Origin: Bacteroidia bacterium
GTDB taxonomy: Bacteria > Bacteroidota > Bacteroidia > J057 > JAIXKT01
Direction: 5' to 3'
Length of the DNA stretch: 45,336 nucleotides
Assembly (NCBI GenBank): GCA_026932145.1
Contig: JAIXKT010000001.1
Location: 153,843 to 199,178, forward strand
Shown here: positions 16,762 through 24,040 of the stretch, piece by piece
Position numbering within the stretch: position 1 is the first letter of the stretch
Layout: each line of letters begins with the position of its first letter
Program-made: the position numbers and the translations under genes
Notes under the pieces: generated by a model
Seen by the model: only the letters and a program-made list of their open reading frames with translations
Databases searched by the model: none
What the model was told of the DNA's origin: nothing

Positions 16762-17540
16762 TATTTGCTTACGTTGATTGTCAATACGGCTCTGTGTCTG
16801 ATAAACTCAAAGAATTTTTCCTTATATGTTCCGGGAGCATCTTCGGGATAAACCCAGTCAATTACGTATTGTCCTTCCCATAACGGGGTAAAGGTGCAAA
16901 GCCCGTTAGCATCAGCGTCAATTTCTTTTGACCATCCGTTGGGTGCATATGCAAATATTTTTCCGCCTTTGATGGGTTTCTTTTTAAAGTAGGAATAAAA
17001 GTTTACTGGCTGATTGGCCACAAAGGTATTGCGTTTTGCGGTACTAAAATCCGGAATTAAGTCTAAATCAAAGTAGGGAGCGATAGCTGTTTCTTGTGTT
17101 GTTTCTGTATTTGAACTACTTACGCACAATACAAACTCACGTGCATAGAACATCGGTTTTACAATCCCTAATTGATATTTTCTTAAATCCATCACTTTAG
17201 CAACGCTGTTGCTTGTCAATATCTGATAAAGTCCGGTTTCTTCAGGTATAAACTTTGCGGAAAAGCGGTCATTTTGTTTCGTCAGTTGCAGTTCTTTTTC
17301 TACACTTTTGGGAGTAATACAAACGGTTTTTAGTCCGTCCATTTCATCTAAGCGTCCGCCGGCAACTTCTTTTTGGTTAGCATTAACTTCTCCGAAAAAT
17401 ATATTAACTGGATATTCTTTGCCTATTGTTGCTGTTCCTGCTGTTTCTATCCAGATAAAATGGGCTGATACGATAAGATAGCCGGCTACTAAGGCAGGGA
17501 ATACCAATAGGATTTTCAAAAATCGTGTTAGGTTGTTCAT
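16761..17540 (-). CDS. DUF4198-like periplasmic protein
   Basis: A 259-residue exported protein. A hydrophobic N-terminal segment (FLKILLVFPALVAGYLIVSA) is followed by AHFIWIETAG and an immunoglobulin-like fold with NIFFGEVNANQ and ETGLYQILTSN. The start HFIWIE and overall pattern are typical of DUF4198 proteins, which occur with nickel/cobalt and other metal uptake systems. The second half has a CarboxypepD-like segment (ANGLCTFTPLWEGQYVIDW). It lies 8 nt after the TonB receptor stop and overlaps the PepSY gene, so all three are one operon. It probably binds or hands over the imported metal complex in the periplasm; the metal is not known. Confidence 0.7.
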   Translation of the reverse strand: MNNLTRFLKILLVFPALVAGYLIVSAHFIWIETAGTATIGKEYPVNIFFGEVNANQKEVAGGRLDEMDGLKTVCITPKSVEKELQLTKQNDRFSAKFIPEETGLYQILTSNSVAKVMDLRKYQLGIVKPMFYAREFVLCVSSSNTETTQETAIAPYFDLDLIPDFSTAKRNTFVANQPVNFYSYFKKKPIKGGKIFAYAPNGWSKEIDADANGLCTFTPLWEGQYVIDWVYPEDAPGTYKEKFFEFIRHRAVLTINVSK

Positions 17541-17548
17541 TTTAGGTA

Positions 17549-19801
17549 TTAAAAATTAATTTTTACGCCGAGCAATAGGTTTCTGCCCGGTGAGGGGATT
17601 ATTCCGTTCCAAGATGCCCATCTCAAGGTAAAGTATTTTGCATCCAATACGTTGTTTAGGTTTAGATACACTCCCCAATGTTTTCGGCTATAGTTTATGG
17701 TTGCATTCACCACATTATAGGCAGGTACAGCCCCACTTTTTCCGTCTAAGGTTCCATCTTCGGTATTTTTAGAGTCGCTATATTGTTTTCCTACATAGTT
17801 ATCGAAGATATTGATTACTAAATTATGTTTTTCAAATGGGAATTTATATCGGATACCCATTGATAGCATTTGTTGTGGGGCATTGGGTAATATTTTTCCG
17901 CTGTCTGTACCTGTGGTGAATGTAGCTTTTTGCACTGCTCCGTTTGCAAAGAAGCTGATACCTTTCCATGCGCCTAACTCTAATTCAGCTTCAACACCTC
18001 TATGATAGCTTCCCCCCACATTTTTGTTAATTCCGCTTTCAGAGATTATTTTGTTGGTAAAGTCCATTCTGTAAATAGATGCGTTGAGTGAGAGCCATTC
18101 GAGTGGGTCTGTTCTGAATCCTACTTCATAATTCATGGATGTTTCTGGTTTTAAGTCCACTCCTTTGTCAATATTTCCGGGGTTTACGGCTGCATTTAGT
18201 GTTGGAGGTTGAAATCCGCGTGAGACGGTTGCATAGACTCGGGAATGGTCAAGCAATTTGTAGATAAGGCCTCCAGAGTAAACAAAGGCTGCTGTATTCA
18301 TCTTATCTGTTCTGGCATCTATGAAATTACTCCGTTTGTAGCTGATGTTAGAATAACGGATTCCGGGAGCAAAAGTCAAGTTCTTAACGACATTAAATTC
18401 ATCATAGATATATGCTTCATAAATAAAGCTGGTGTTGATATTGTTTCCGGTTGTTTTACCGGTTCTGGCATCTTGGGTTGCTCCGGCAATGTTGATGTCA
18501 TCTAAACGATCTGTATGGATACGAAATCCGGCTATTAAGGAATTTTTTCTGCCCAAAACATCTTTGGTAAATTGATAATCAGAGACATTGCCAAGTGCAT
18601 GAATATCCCTCAAATAACCATTATTTGTTGGGTTTTTGTAGGCGATCCACCAATCCCGTTGAAAATAATTTCCATATAATGAACTGGAAAAGGAATGGTA
18701 TTTTTTATATATTTTTTTGTAGGAAATAGCTGCACTAAATCGTTTTGAGTAGAATTGGTCGGCGGGGTGTTGGCTTTGTGTCATAGCGGAGTCATATTGG
18801 GTTTGGGTTAAGCCTCCAGGTGTTTGTGAGTTTTCGCTAAAACCGTTTAGATAGACCGAGAGTTCGGACGTTGAGTCAATATTTGTACCCAGATTAATCG
18901 TAAAATCGTTGATTTCAAATTTACTTCTTTCTCTGAATCCATCTCCTTGTCTGCGTAATCCAGAAACCATATAGTTAAATTTTCCGTTATTTCCGCTTGT
19001 TGAGAGTTGTAGGTTTAAGGTGTTAAAACTTCCATAGGAAATGTCTGCTTTTGTTTGTGGGAGGAAAGTTCCTTTTTTGGTGATTAAGTTAATCACGCCG
19101 CCCACGGAATAGCCTCCGTATAGAACGGGAGATGCGCCTTTGATGACCTCTATTTTGTCTATATCCTGAACGGGGGTCATGTAATAAGAGGCTGGGTCGC
19201 CATAATAAGTCATTCCGATGGGGAACTTTCCGTCCATTAGTACCAATAAGTTTCTGTTTCTCAGCGGGTCAAGGCCACGAAGCCCGATATTGGGTTTTAA
19301 ACCTCTTCCGTCTTCATCAAGGTAGTTGGTTCCCGGCACTCGGGTTATGATTTGTCCGATGCTTTGCGCGCCGGATTCCTGTATCTGTTTTGAATCAATC
19401 ATATAAACGGTTCCCGGAATATCTTTAATTTCACCTTTTACACCCGTAGAGGTGATATTTACTTCCCTGAGTGTATGAATTTTTTCGACAAGCATTAATG
19501 AGACGTTCGTTGTTTGCCCTGCATTAACGGTAATATTTTGCTTAACCGGTGTAAATTCTGTTCCTGTAACCGTAATTACATACTCGCCTTGTGGGATATT
19601 TTTTATTGTAAATTTTCCATTTTCGTCTGTAAATGCGCCGTAGGTAGTATTTTCAAGGTAAACGGATACCAACTCTGCGGGTTTTCCTACTTTATCTTGT
19701 ACCATTCCCGAGATATTTCCGTTATCTGATTGCGCAAAGGCAGTAGCCGAAATAAGATGCCAAAACGCACCTATAAAAACAATACTTTTTAATAGTTTCA
19801 T
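17549..19801 (-). CDS. TonB-dependent outer-membrane receptor, FecA-like
   Basis: A 750-residue outer-membrane importer. Residues 1-24 are a signal peptide, and about 29-110 a carboxypeptidase-like regulatory domain. The plug follows (GEIKDIPGTVYMI, LRGLDPLRNRNLLVLMDGK, EVIKGASPVLYGGYSVGGVIN), then a beta-barrel ending in an aromatic residue (VKINF). The LRGLDPLRNR and ASPVLYGG segments resemble FecA-type ferric-citrate and siderophore receptors. The start is the ATG at 19801; the frame extends to a TTG at 19810, which is less likely. It heads an operon with DUF4198-like and PepSY genes. A palindrome covers its promoter, suggesting repression by an iron- or metal-sensing regulator. Confidence 0.92.
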   Translation of the reverse strand: MKLLKSIVFIGAFWHLISATAFAQSDNGNISGMVQDKVGKPAELVSVYLENTTYGAFTDENGKFTIKNIPQGEYVITVTGTEFTPVKQNITVNAGQTTNVSLMLVEKIHTLREVNITSTGVKGEIKDIPGTVYMIDSKQIQESGAQSIGQIITRVPGTNYLDEDGRGLKPNIGLRGLDPLRNRNLLVLMDGKFPIGMTYYGDPASYYMTPVQDIDKIEVIKGASPVLYGGYSVGGVINLITKKGTFLPQTKADISYGSFNTLNLQLSTSGNNGKFNYMVSGLRRQGDGFRERSKFEINDFTINLGTNIDSTSELSVYLNGFSENSQTPGGLTQTQYDSAMTQSQHPADQFYSKRFSAAISYKKIYKKYHSFSSSLYGNYFQRDWWIAYKNPTNNGYLRDIHALGNVSDYQFTKDVLGRKNSLIAGFRIHTDRLDDINIAGATQDARTGKTTGNNINTSFIYEAYIYDEFNVVKNLTFAPGIRYSNISYKRSNFIDARTDKMNTAAFVYSGGLIYKLLDHSRVYATVSRGFQPPTLNAAVNPGNIDKGVDLKPETSMNYEVGFRTDPLEWLSLNASIYRMDFTNKIISESGINKNVGGSYHRGVEAELELGAWKGISFFANGAVQKATFTTGTDSGKILPNAPQQMLSMGIRYKFPFEKHNLVINIFDNYVGKQYSDSKNTEDGTLDGKSGAVPAYNVVNATINYSRKHWGVYLNLNNVLDAKYFTLRWASWNGIIPSPGRNLLLGVKINF

Positions 19802-19845
19802 AAAACTCAATTCTTATTTATGTTGTTGTAAAATCAATTCGGCAG

Positions 19846-19878
19846 CAAAGTTATTATTTAGACTAAATCTAAACAATA
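19846..19878 (-). promoter_or_regulatory. TonB operon promoter overlapped by a palindromic operator
   Basis: On the minus strand the -7 box TAACTTTG lies at 19853-19846 and a TTG at 19876-19874, 20 bp apart. Between them is a 27-bp imperfect palindrome (19852-19878, one mismatched pair). Its core is TTTAGA-CTAAA-TCTAAA. A bound protein would block the promoter, as Fur-type repressors do. The same half-sites and spacing recur at 20595-20609. Confidence 0.65.
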
Positions 19879-19892
19879 CCGCGAATAAGGTA

Positions 19893-20573
19893 TTAAATTA
19901 GCTGTTCAGGGTTCTGCAAAGCTATGATTCCTTTTTTCATAGCATAAACAATAAGTTCGGATGAACTCCTGATATTGAGTTTGTTGTAAATATTTTTTCT
20001 ATGTGTAGAAATTGTATGAAAGCTCAAGATTAGTTTTTCTGCAATTTCATGGGTCGTAAATCCTTCTGTGATCAGTTTGATTATTTCTATTTCGCGTTCA
20101 CTCAGTAGCGGTTCTTGGCACTGTTCACAAACCGAATCGGGAGAACAATAGTGGGTTGTTTTTTCCAAAATAGCATCCATAACTCTGCCGCAGAAAAATT
20201 TTTCTTTTTGAGTGGCTGCATAAACCGCACTAATTACCTCATTTTCACTACATTCTTTTAGTAAATAAGAATTTACACCCAGATCTAAAACCTTTAAAAC
20301 ATCTTCTTTTTTAGTATTGGTAGAAATTACCACGATTCTAATATGCGGATATTTTTTTCTGATAAAAGCAATGTCTTCGATAGAAAAATAATTTGGCACA
20401 TAAAAGTCAATGATAACAATATCCGGCCTTAGTCTTTTCAGCTCTTTGGGTAATTCTGTGTTGTCTTTAGCTTCCCCGCAAATTTGAATGTCTTCTTTTC
20501 GGGAAAGAATTGATTTAATTCCCTCTCGTGTAAGCGTATGCGCGTCTGCTACCAGAATTTTTGCTTTCAGCAT
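19893..20573 (-). CDS. NarL/FixJ-type response regulator with a cysteine-rich linker
   Basis: A 226-residue regulator. Residues 1-120 are a receiver with phosphoacceptor D56 (IVIIDFYVP) and K106 (YLLKE). The N-terminal acidic pair is reduced to VADAH, with Ala at one acidic position. Residues 160-215 are a LuxR-type HTH (LLSEREIEIIKLITEG, AEKLILSFHTISTHRKNIY). The linker holds CSPDSVCEQC (Cys spaced x5 and x2) plus one Cys upstream in FFCGR, which could bind a metal or sense redox. No kinase gene is adjacent. It precedes the TonB operon on the same strand, and both genes carry the same palindrome upstream, so autoregulation and co-regulation are plausible. Confidence 0.9.
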   Translation of the reverse strand: MLKAKILVADAHTLTREGIKSILSRKEDIQICGEAKDNTELPKELKRLRPDIVIIDFYVPNYFSIEDIAFIRKKYPHIRIVVISTNTKKEDVLKVLDLGVNSYLLKECSENEVISAVYAATQKEKFFCGRVMDAILEKTTHYCSPDSVCEQCQEPLLSEREIEIIKLITEGFTTHEIAEKLILSFHTISTHRKNIYNKLNIRSSSELIVYAMKKGIIALQNPEQLI

Positions 20574-20594
20574 TATAGAAATCCCTATTTGGAT

Positions 20595-20609
20595 TTAGAA
20601 TAATTCTAA
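20595..20609. promoter_or_regulatory. Palindromic operator TTAGAATAATTCTAA
   Basis: A perfect 7-1-7 inverted repeat 22 nt upstream of the response-regulator ATG. Its half-sites TTAGA and TCTAA and the 5-bp gap are the same as in the TonB-operon site (19858-19872). This is the only other copy I found in the window. Confidence 0.6.
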
Positions 20610-20745
20610 TTCACAAAATAATAGCTTTATTTTGTTAGTACAAATACTTAATTTGAGGTATTTTTTATTTTTTGAGTTGTGGATCAGAAATCATGATAAA
20701 AAGATTGGCAAGAAAGTTCTATCGTTAGCAATCGTTTTCAGTATA

Positions 20746-21396
20746 TCACATTTTTTTGTCATCCAAATAAGCGTGGATTAAAAAATGCCCTGCATAAATG
20801 AGGGGAGTGAGCAAAATTGCTATTATTAGTTTACAGGTGTAGCCGCTTATCCCGATTTGCCAAAACTCAGCTAAGGTTATTTTGCCAGGTAAATAAAAGC
20901 CAATGGCTAATACAATAAAACTATCAATAAGCTGGGAGATAATTGTGGAACCTGTAGCCCGTAGCCAAATGTGTTTATCTTGTGTTTTGGATTTAAAAAA
21001 CGTAAAAACTACTACATCTAAAAGTTGGGATGTCAAAAAAGCAATAATACTGCCAAAGATTATCCACATAGATTGCCCGAATACTTGCTGAAAGGCTTCG
21101 TCTGATACCGGCGAAAAAGAAACGGCCTGAATCTGAACTCCAAGGTATAAAACTATAAATACATATAAAATCAGGGACGCAGTTAGTACGGTGATTTTAC
21201 GAACTCCTTCTTTTCCAAAGTATTCATTGATCAAATCGGTAGTCAAAAAGACTATTGGCCAAGGTAAAATACCAAGGCTCAACGTAATTCCGGCTACCTG
21301 TATCAGTTTTCCGCCAATCATTTCGGCTACAAGTGCATTGGTAATAAAGATACCTGAAAGCACTAAAAATACTACACTTCGCTTATCTGAAAGCAT
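20746..21396 (-). CDS. Queuosine precursor transporter, YhhQ/VUT family
   Basis: A 216-residue inner-membrane protein with about six membrane segments, of the DUF165 family. Family features include ANALVAEMIGGK-like ITNALVAEMIGGKL near the N-terminus, LTTDLINEYFGKEGVRK, SQLLDVVVFTFFK and TISQLIDSFIV-like STIISQLIDSFIVLAIGF. YhhQ imports queuosine precursors such as preQ0 and preQ1. queF at 1412-1843 would use imported preQ0, so the cell may salvage precursors as well as make or finish them. It lies 38 nt after the PH/SHOCT gene and probably shares its transcript. I saw no preQ1 riboswitch-like leader in that short gap. Confidence 0.92.
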   Translation of the reverse strand: MLSDKRSVVFLVLSGIFITNALVAEMIGGKLIQVAGITLSLGILPWPIVFLTTDLINEYFGKEGVRKITVLTASLILYVFIVLYLGVQIQAVSFSPVSDEAFQQVFGQSMWIIFGSIIAFLTSQLLDVVVFTFFKSKTQDKHIWLRATGSTIISQLIDSFIVLAIGFYLPGKITLAEFWQIGISGYTCKLIIAILLTPLIYAGHFLIHAYLDDKKM

Positions 21397-21434
21397 TTTG
21401 GGGCTTGTTAGCTACCGGTTATGTAAAGTGATTT

Positions 21435-22004
21435 TTACAAACGGCTTAGTAAATCTGATTTTTTTTCTTCAAATTCTAATAAAGATAGCTTTCCATCCTG
21501 AAATTTTTGGTTTAGCAGATCTATCGTTTTCATCACCTCATCACGGATTTCTAACCACTGAACAGCCTCTTTGCTATACTGGGAATAATCAGCCTTAACC
21601 TCTACCGAAACTTCTTTGGGGGTATTGGATATTTCATCAAATACGTTGATGAGTAGCGCAGCAACTTGCTCATTGTCTAAATCCAAAATATGATTTACAA
21701 TGCTACCTCCCTGATTAACAGCTATCTGCAAGGTATCTTTTTGGTTTAAAATAATACTTTTTAAGTCTTCTAATTTAAAACTACCTTTACCGTAATAGCA
21801 TTCTGTGTGGGTAAGAATCAGATATTTTTTAGATAAAAAACTGCCATATTCTAAGACGGCTACTACATCAGATGGGGAAGCGATTTTGGTATTGCCCATT
21901 AGAGCCATACCAATTTTTGTGGCGGGTAAATTTGGGCGTATGTAAAATCCAAGCCGGTTATCATCGGGAAATTTTCGCTGTATAACTTCTGTATATTGCT
22001 TCAT
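21435..22004 (-). CDS. PH-like and SHOCT domain protein of unknown function
   Basis: A 189-residue soluble protein. Residues about 30-125 have alternating strands and a helix like bacterial PH domains (VVAVLEYGSFLSKKYLILTHTECYYG). Residues 162-188 match the short C-terminal SHOCT pattern (KFQDGKLSLLEFEEKKSDLL), which is often found at the ends of membrane-associated proteins. The start was moved to the ATG at 22004, which overlaps the upstream GT2 stop (ATGA), instead of a codon at 22022. It sits between a membrane GT2 and the queuosine-precursor transporter. A specific role cannot be given. Confidence 0.7.
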   Translation of the reverse strand: MKQYTEVIQRKFPDDNRLGFYIRPNLPATKIGMALMGNTKIASPSDVVAVLEYGSFLSKKYLILTHTECYYGKGSFKLEDLKSIILNQKDTLQIAVNQGGSIVNHILDLDNEQVAALLINVFDEISNTPKEVSVEVKADYSQYSKEAVQWLEIRDEVMKTIDLLNQKFQDGKLSLLEFEEKKSDLLSRL

Positions 22005-23101
22005 AGTTTTCTTCCTTTCCAATCAATTTTTCCGGGTAAAATAAAATATAGCGGTAAAAAGATTGCACTAAATAATCCGTAAAGATAGTAAAACGGAATG
22101 TACCTAAGTAAGTTTTGTTGCCGAACAATCATTGCATTTTTGGTTAGCCAAGCTACTTCGGCAGCAATTTTCATAATTAATATAGTGATAGTAAATGAAT
22201 TGAGGTATAGAAGCAAGATGATTAGGCTGGCAATATTACTTAGAACAAACAATACTATTAGGACGTGGGCATACCATGGGGCTGCTAAGCCGCCGGTGAG
22301 CCAGCGTTTGCGCTGGCGAAACCACGTTGATAAGTCCTTAGCCGGTGCTGAAATATTGGTACTTGCAGTATTAAACACTATCCCGTGCCGAAATCCATGC
22401 TTTAAAATGGCACTAAACAGCAAAAAATCTTCCGTTATTGAAAAAGGCAACTTCTCGTAGCCGCCTGTTTTCTGGTAAGCAGCTCTTGAAAAACCCATGT
22501 TATTTCCAATTGCAGTAATTGGAATATTTCTATCCGCAAAAAACTTTAAAAAACTGGCCGAAAATAGCCAATCTAAACCTTGTAGTTTGGCAAAAAAGCT
22601 CCTTCCGTTTACAATAGTGATTCCGGAAACCACCCCAAGCTGCTGTTTTTGCATGGCATTAACCAACTCCACCGCCCAGTTTGGATTATGTACAATATCT
22701 GCATCTGTAACTAAATAATAATCTGCATCCGGAACAGCCTGAATTAGCTGGGCTAAAACATTTTGTTTTGCATAAATTCCGGGTAGGTTTTTATTTATGA
22801 TAAGATATTTCGCATTCGTTTGTCGAGAACAAAACTCCCGAATAAGATTTCCTGAATCGTCTTCGGAATGGTCATTTCCAAACCATATTTCAAAGTTATG
22901 GGTAGGGGGAATGAGTTCCCGAAGGGACTGAAATAATACCGGTAAATTTTCAGATTCATTTCTAACGGCAATTAAGATTGCTACTTTTTGTGAAATAGAA
23001 AGCTGCTCAGAATGATTATTGGGAGAGGCTTTCTGAAGCCCAAAAAGGATGCTCAGAATAACCCCAAAAAGGATTATTAAAAACGATAATAAAATTAACA
23101 T
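22001..23101 (-). CDS. Membrane GT2 glycosyltransferase, processive-type motifs
   Basis: A 366-residue inner-membrane glycosyltransferase. One N-terminal membrane segment (ILLSFLIILFGVILSILF) precedes a cytoplasmic GT2 domain with AILIAVRNESENLP, ND at 76-77, the DxD motif VTDAD at 131-135, TED at 223-225 and QRKRW at 263-267. Two or three C-terminal membrane segments follow. D, DxD, ED and QxxRW are the catalytic set of cellulose- or hyaluronan-synthase-like enzymes and their relatives. The start is the ATG at 23101; a GTG lies one codon upstream. It is coupled to the PH/SHOCT gene by ATGA. The product is unknown; a surface polysaccharide or glycolipid is likely. Confidence 0.85.
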   Translation of the reverse strand: MLILLSFLIILFGVILSILFGLQKASPNNHSEQLSISQKVAILIAVRNESENLPVLFQSLRELIPPTHNFEIWFGNDHSEDDSGNLIREFCSRQTNAKYLIINKNLPGIYAKQNVLAQLIQAVPDADYYLVTDADIVHNPNWAVELVNAMQKQQLGVVSGITIVNGRSFFAKLQGLDWLFSASFLKFFADRNIPITAIGNNMGFSRAAYQKTGGYEKLPFSITEDFLLFSAILKHGFRHGIVFNTASTNISAPAKDLSTWFRQRKRWLTGGLAAPWYAHVLIVLFVLSNIASLIILLLYLNSFTITILIMKIAAEVAWLTKNAMIVRQQNLLRYIPFYYLYGLFSAIFLPLYFILPGKIDWKGRKL

Positions 23102-23168
23102 CACAATTTTCTATTATGTAAATAGCTTATTAATAGTATCTTAAATCTATTCTTAGTAAAATACAGTA

Positions 23169-24011
23169 TTAAGCAAAAGTACTGCTTAAAAATCTACATA
23201 ACGGTAAAACAAGCGGAATTACCAATAAAGCATCTGCAAGCTGTGTTTCAGGAAAAAGTGAGTGTAAAACAGGTTTTTGGTGAAGCCCGTAAAATCCCAA
23301 GCAAATAAAGACACAACAGATTGATGGCCAAAAACTTACTGATGATAACAATAGCCAAAATAATCCGGTTATTCCAATCAGGTATTTTAAAATCACCTTA
23401 GTGTCAATATCTTTTTCAAATCCATGCTGAATATCATAGTTGATTTGGGTATTGGCACAGATTAATACATTGATTAAGGCAATTAAGACATACCCTATCA
23501 TGGGAAATGCCCATTTTTTGAAGTCTATTTTTTGTCCCTGAGTATGTAAAAACATAGCCATCGTTCCCCAAAGCCCTAAAACGTATCCCATAGAAATTCC
23601 TACGGCTTTAAGCCAAAAGCTAATGGCTATTTTCCGTAAAAAAATGTATCTGATAAAATACCAAACGGCAATGGCAGCAACTCCGGCTATTCCCACCAAA
23701 AACACCTGCTTGGGTAGATAGAATATACAAAATACTAATATTCCGGCTACGATACTTATCCATAACAACATGATAGTTGGGTATTCTTTAAAAATTCTAT
23801 GCCGGAAGGACAAAGTTTGCGGGTCTTTGGCACGACGAGCATCAGCCCAATGGTCAATGCTATAGATAAGTTCTGTTGAAGCTGCTGCTGCTATCCAAAA
23901 GTAAATAGGGAAAGATACTGAAAACCAATAAGAAACAAAAGTAATGGTAGCCAACACAGAGCATATTACCCAGCCATTAATTCCGCTCCAGAAGTAGGCA
24001 ATATGTTTCAT
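23169..24011 (-). CDS. Multi-pass membrane protein, UbiA-like prenyltransferase candidate
   Basis: A 280-residue protein with about eight membrane segments. Two polar loops stand out: YSIDHWADARRAKDP (D53, D57) after the second segment, and ANTQINYDIQHGFEKDIDTK at about 186-205. Two Asp-containing loops at these places are the layout of UbiA prenyltransferases, which bind prenyl diphosphate through Mg. The exact NDxxD signatures are not present, so this is a weak assignment. It starts 30 nt after the SpoIIE gene stop on the same strand and may be the last gene of the CheR-CheB-SpoIIE unit. It could also belong to an unrelated membrane family. Confidence 0.5.
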   Translation of the reverse strand: MKHIAYFWSGINGWVICSVLATITFVSYWFSVSFPIYFWIAAAASTELIYSIDHWADARRAKDPQTLSFRHRIFKEYPTIMLLWISIVAGILVFCIFYLPKQVFLVGIAGVAAIAVWYFIRYIFLRKIAISFWLKAVGISMGYVLGLWGTMAMFLHTQGQKIDFKKWAFPMIGYVLIALINVLICANTQINYDIQHGFEKDIDTKVILKYLIGITGLFWLLLSSVSFWPSICCVFICLGFYGLHQKPVLHSLFPETQLADALLVIPLVLPLCRFLSSTFA

Positions 24012-24040
24012 GATTTTAAGGTTGCCATGGTTGTATTTTT

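Noticed and set aside
21397-21434. preQ1 riboswitch before the queuosine-precursor transporter
   Set aside because: The gap is only 38 nt, mid-operon, and I could not find the expected H-type pseudoknot with an A-rich tail.
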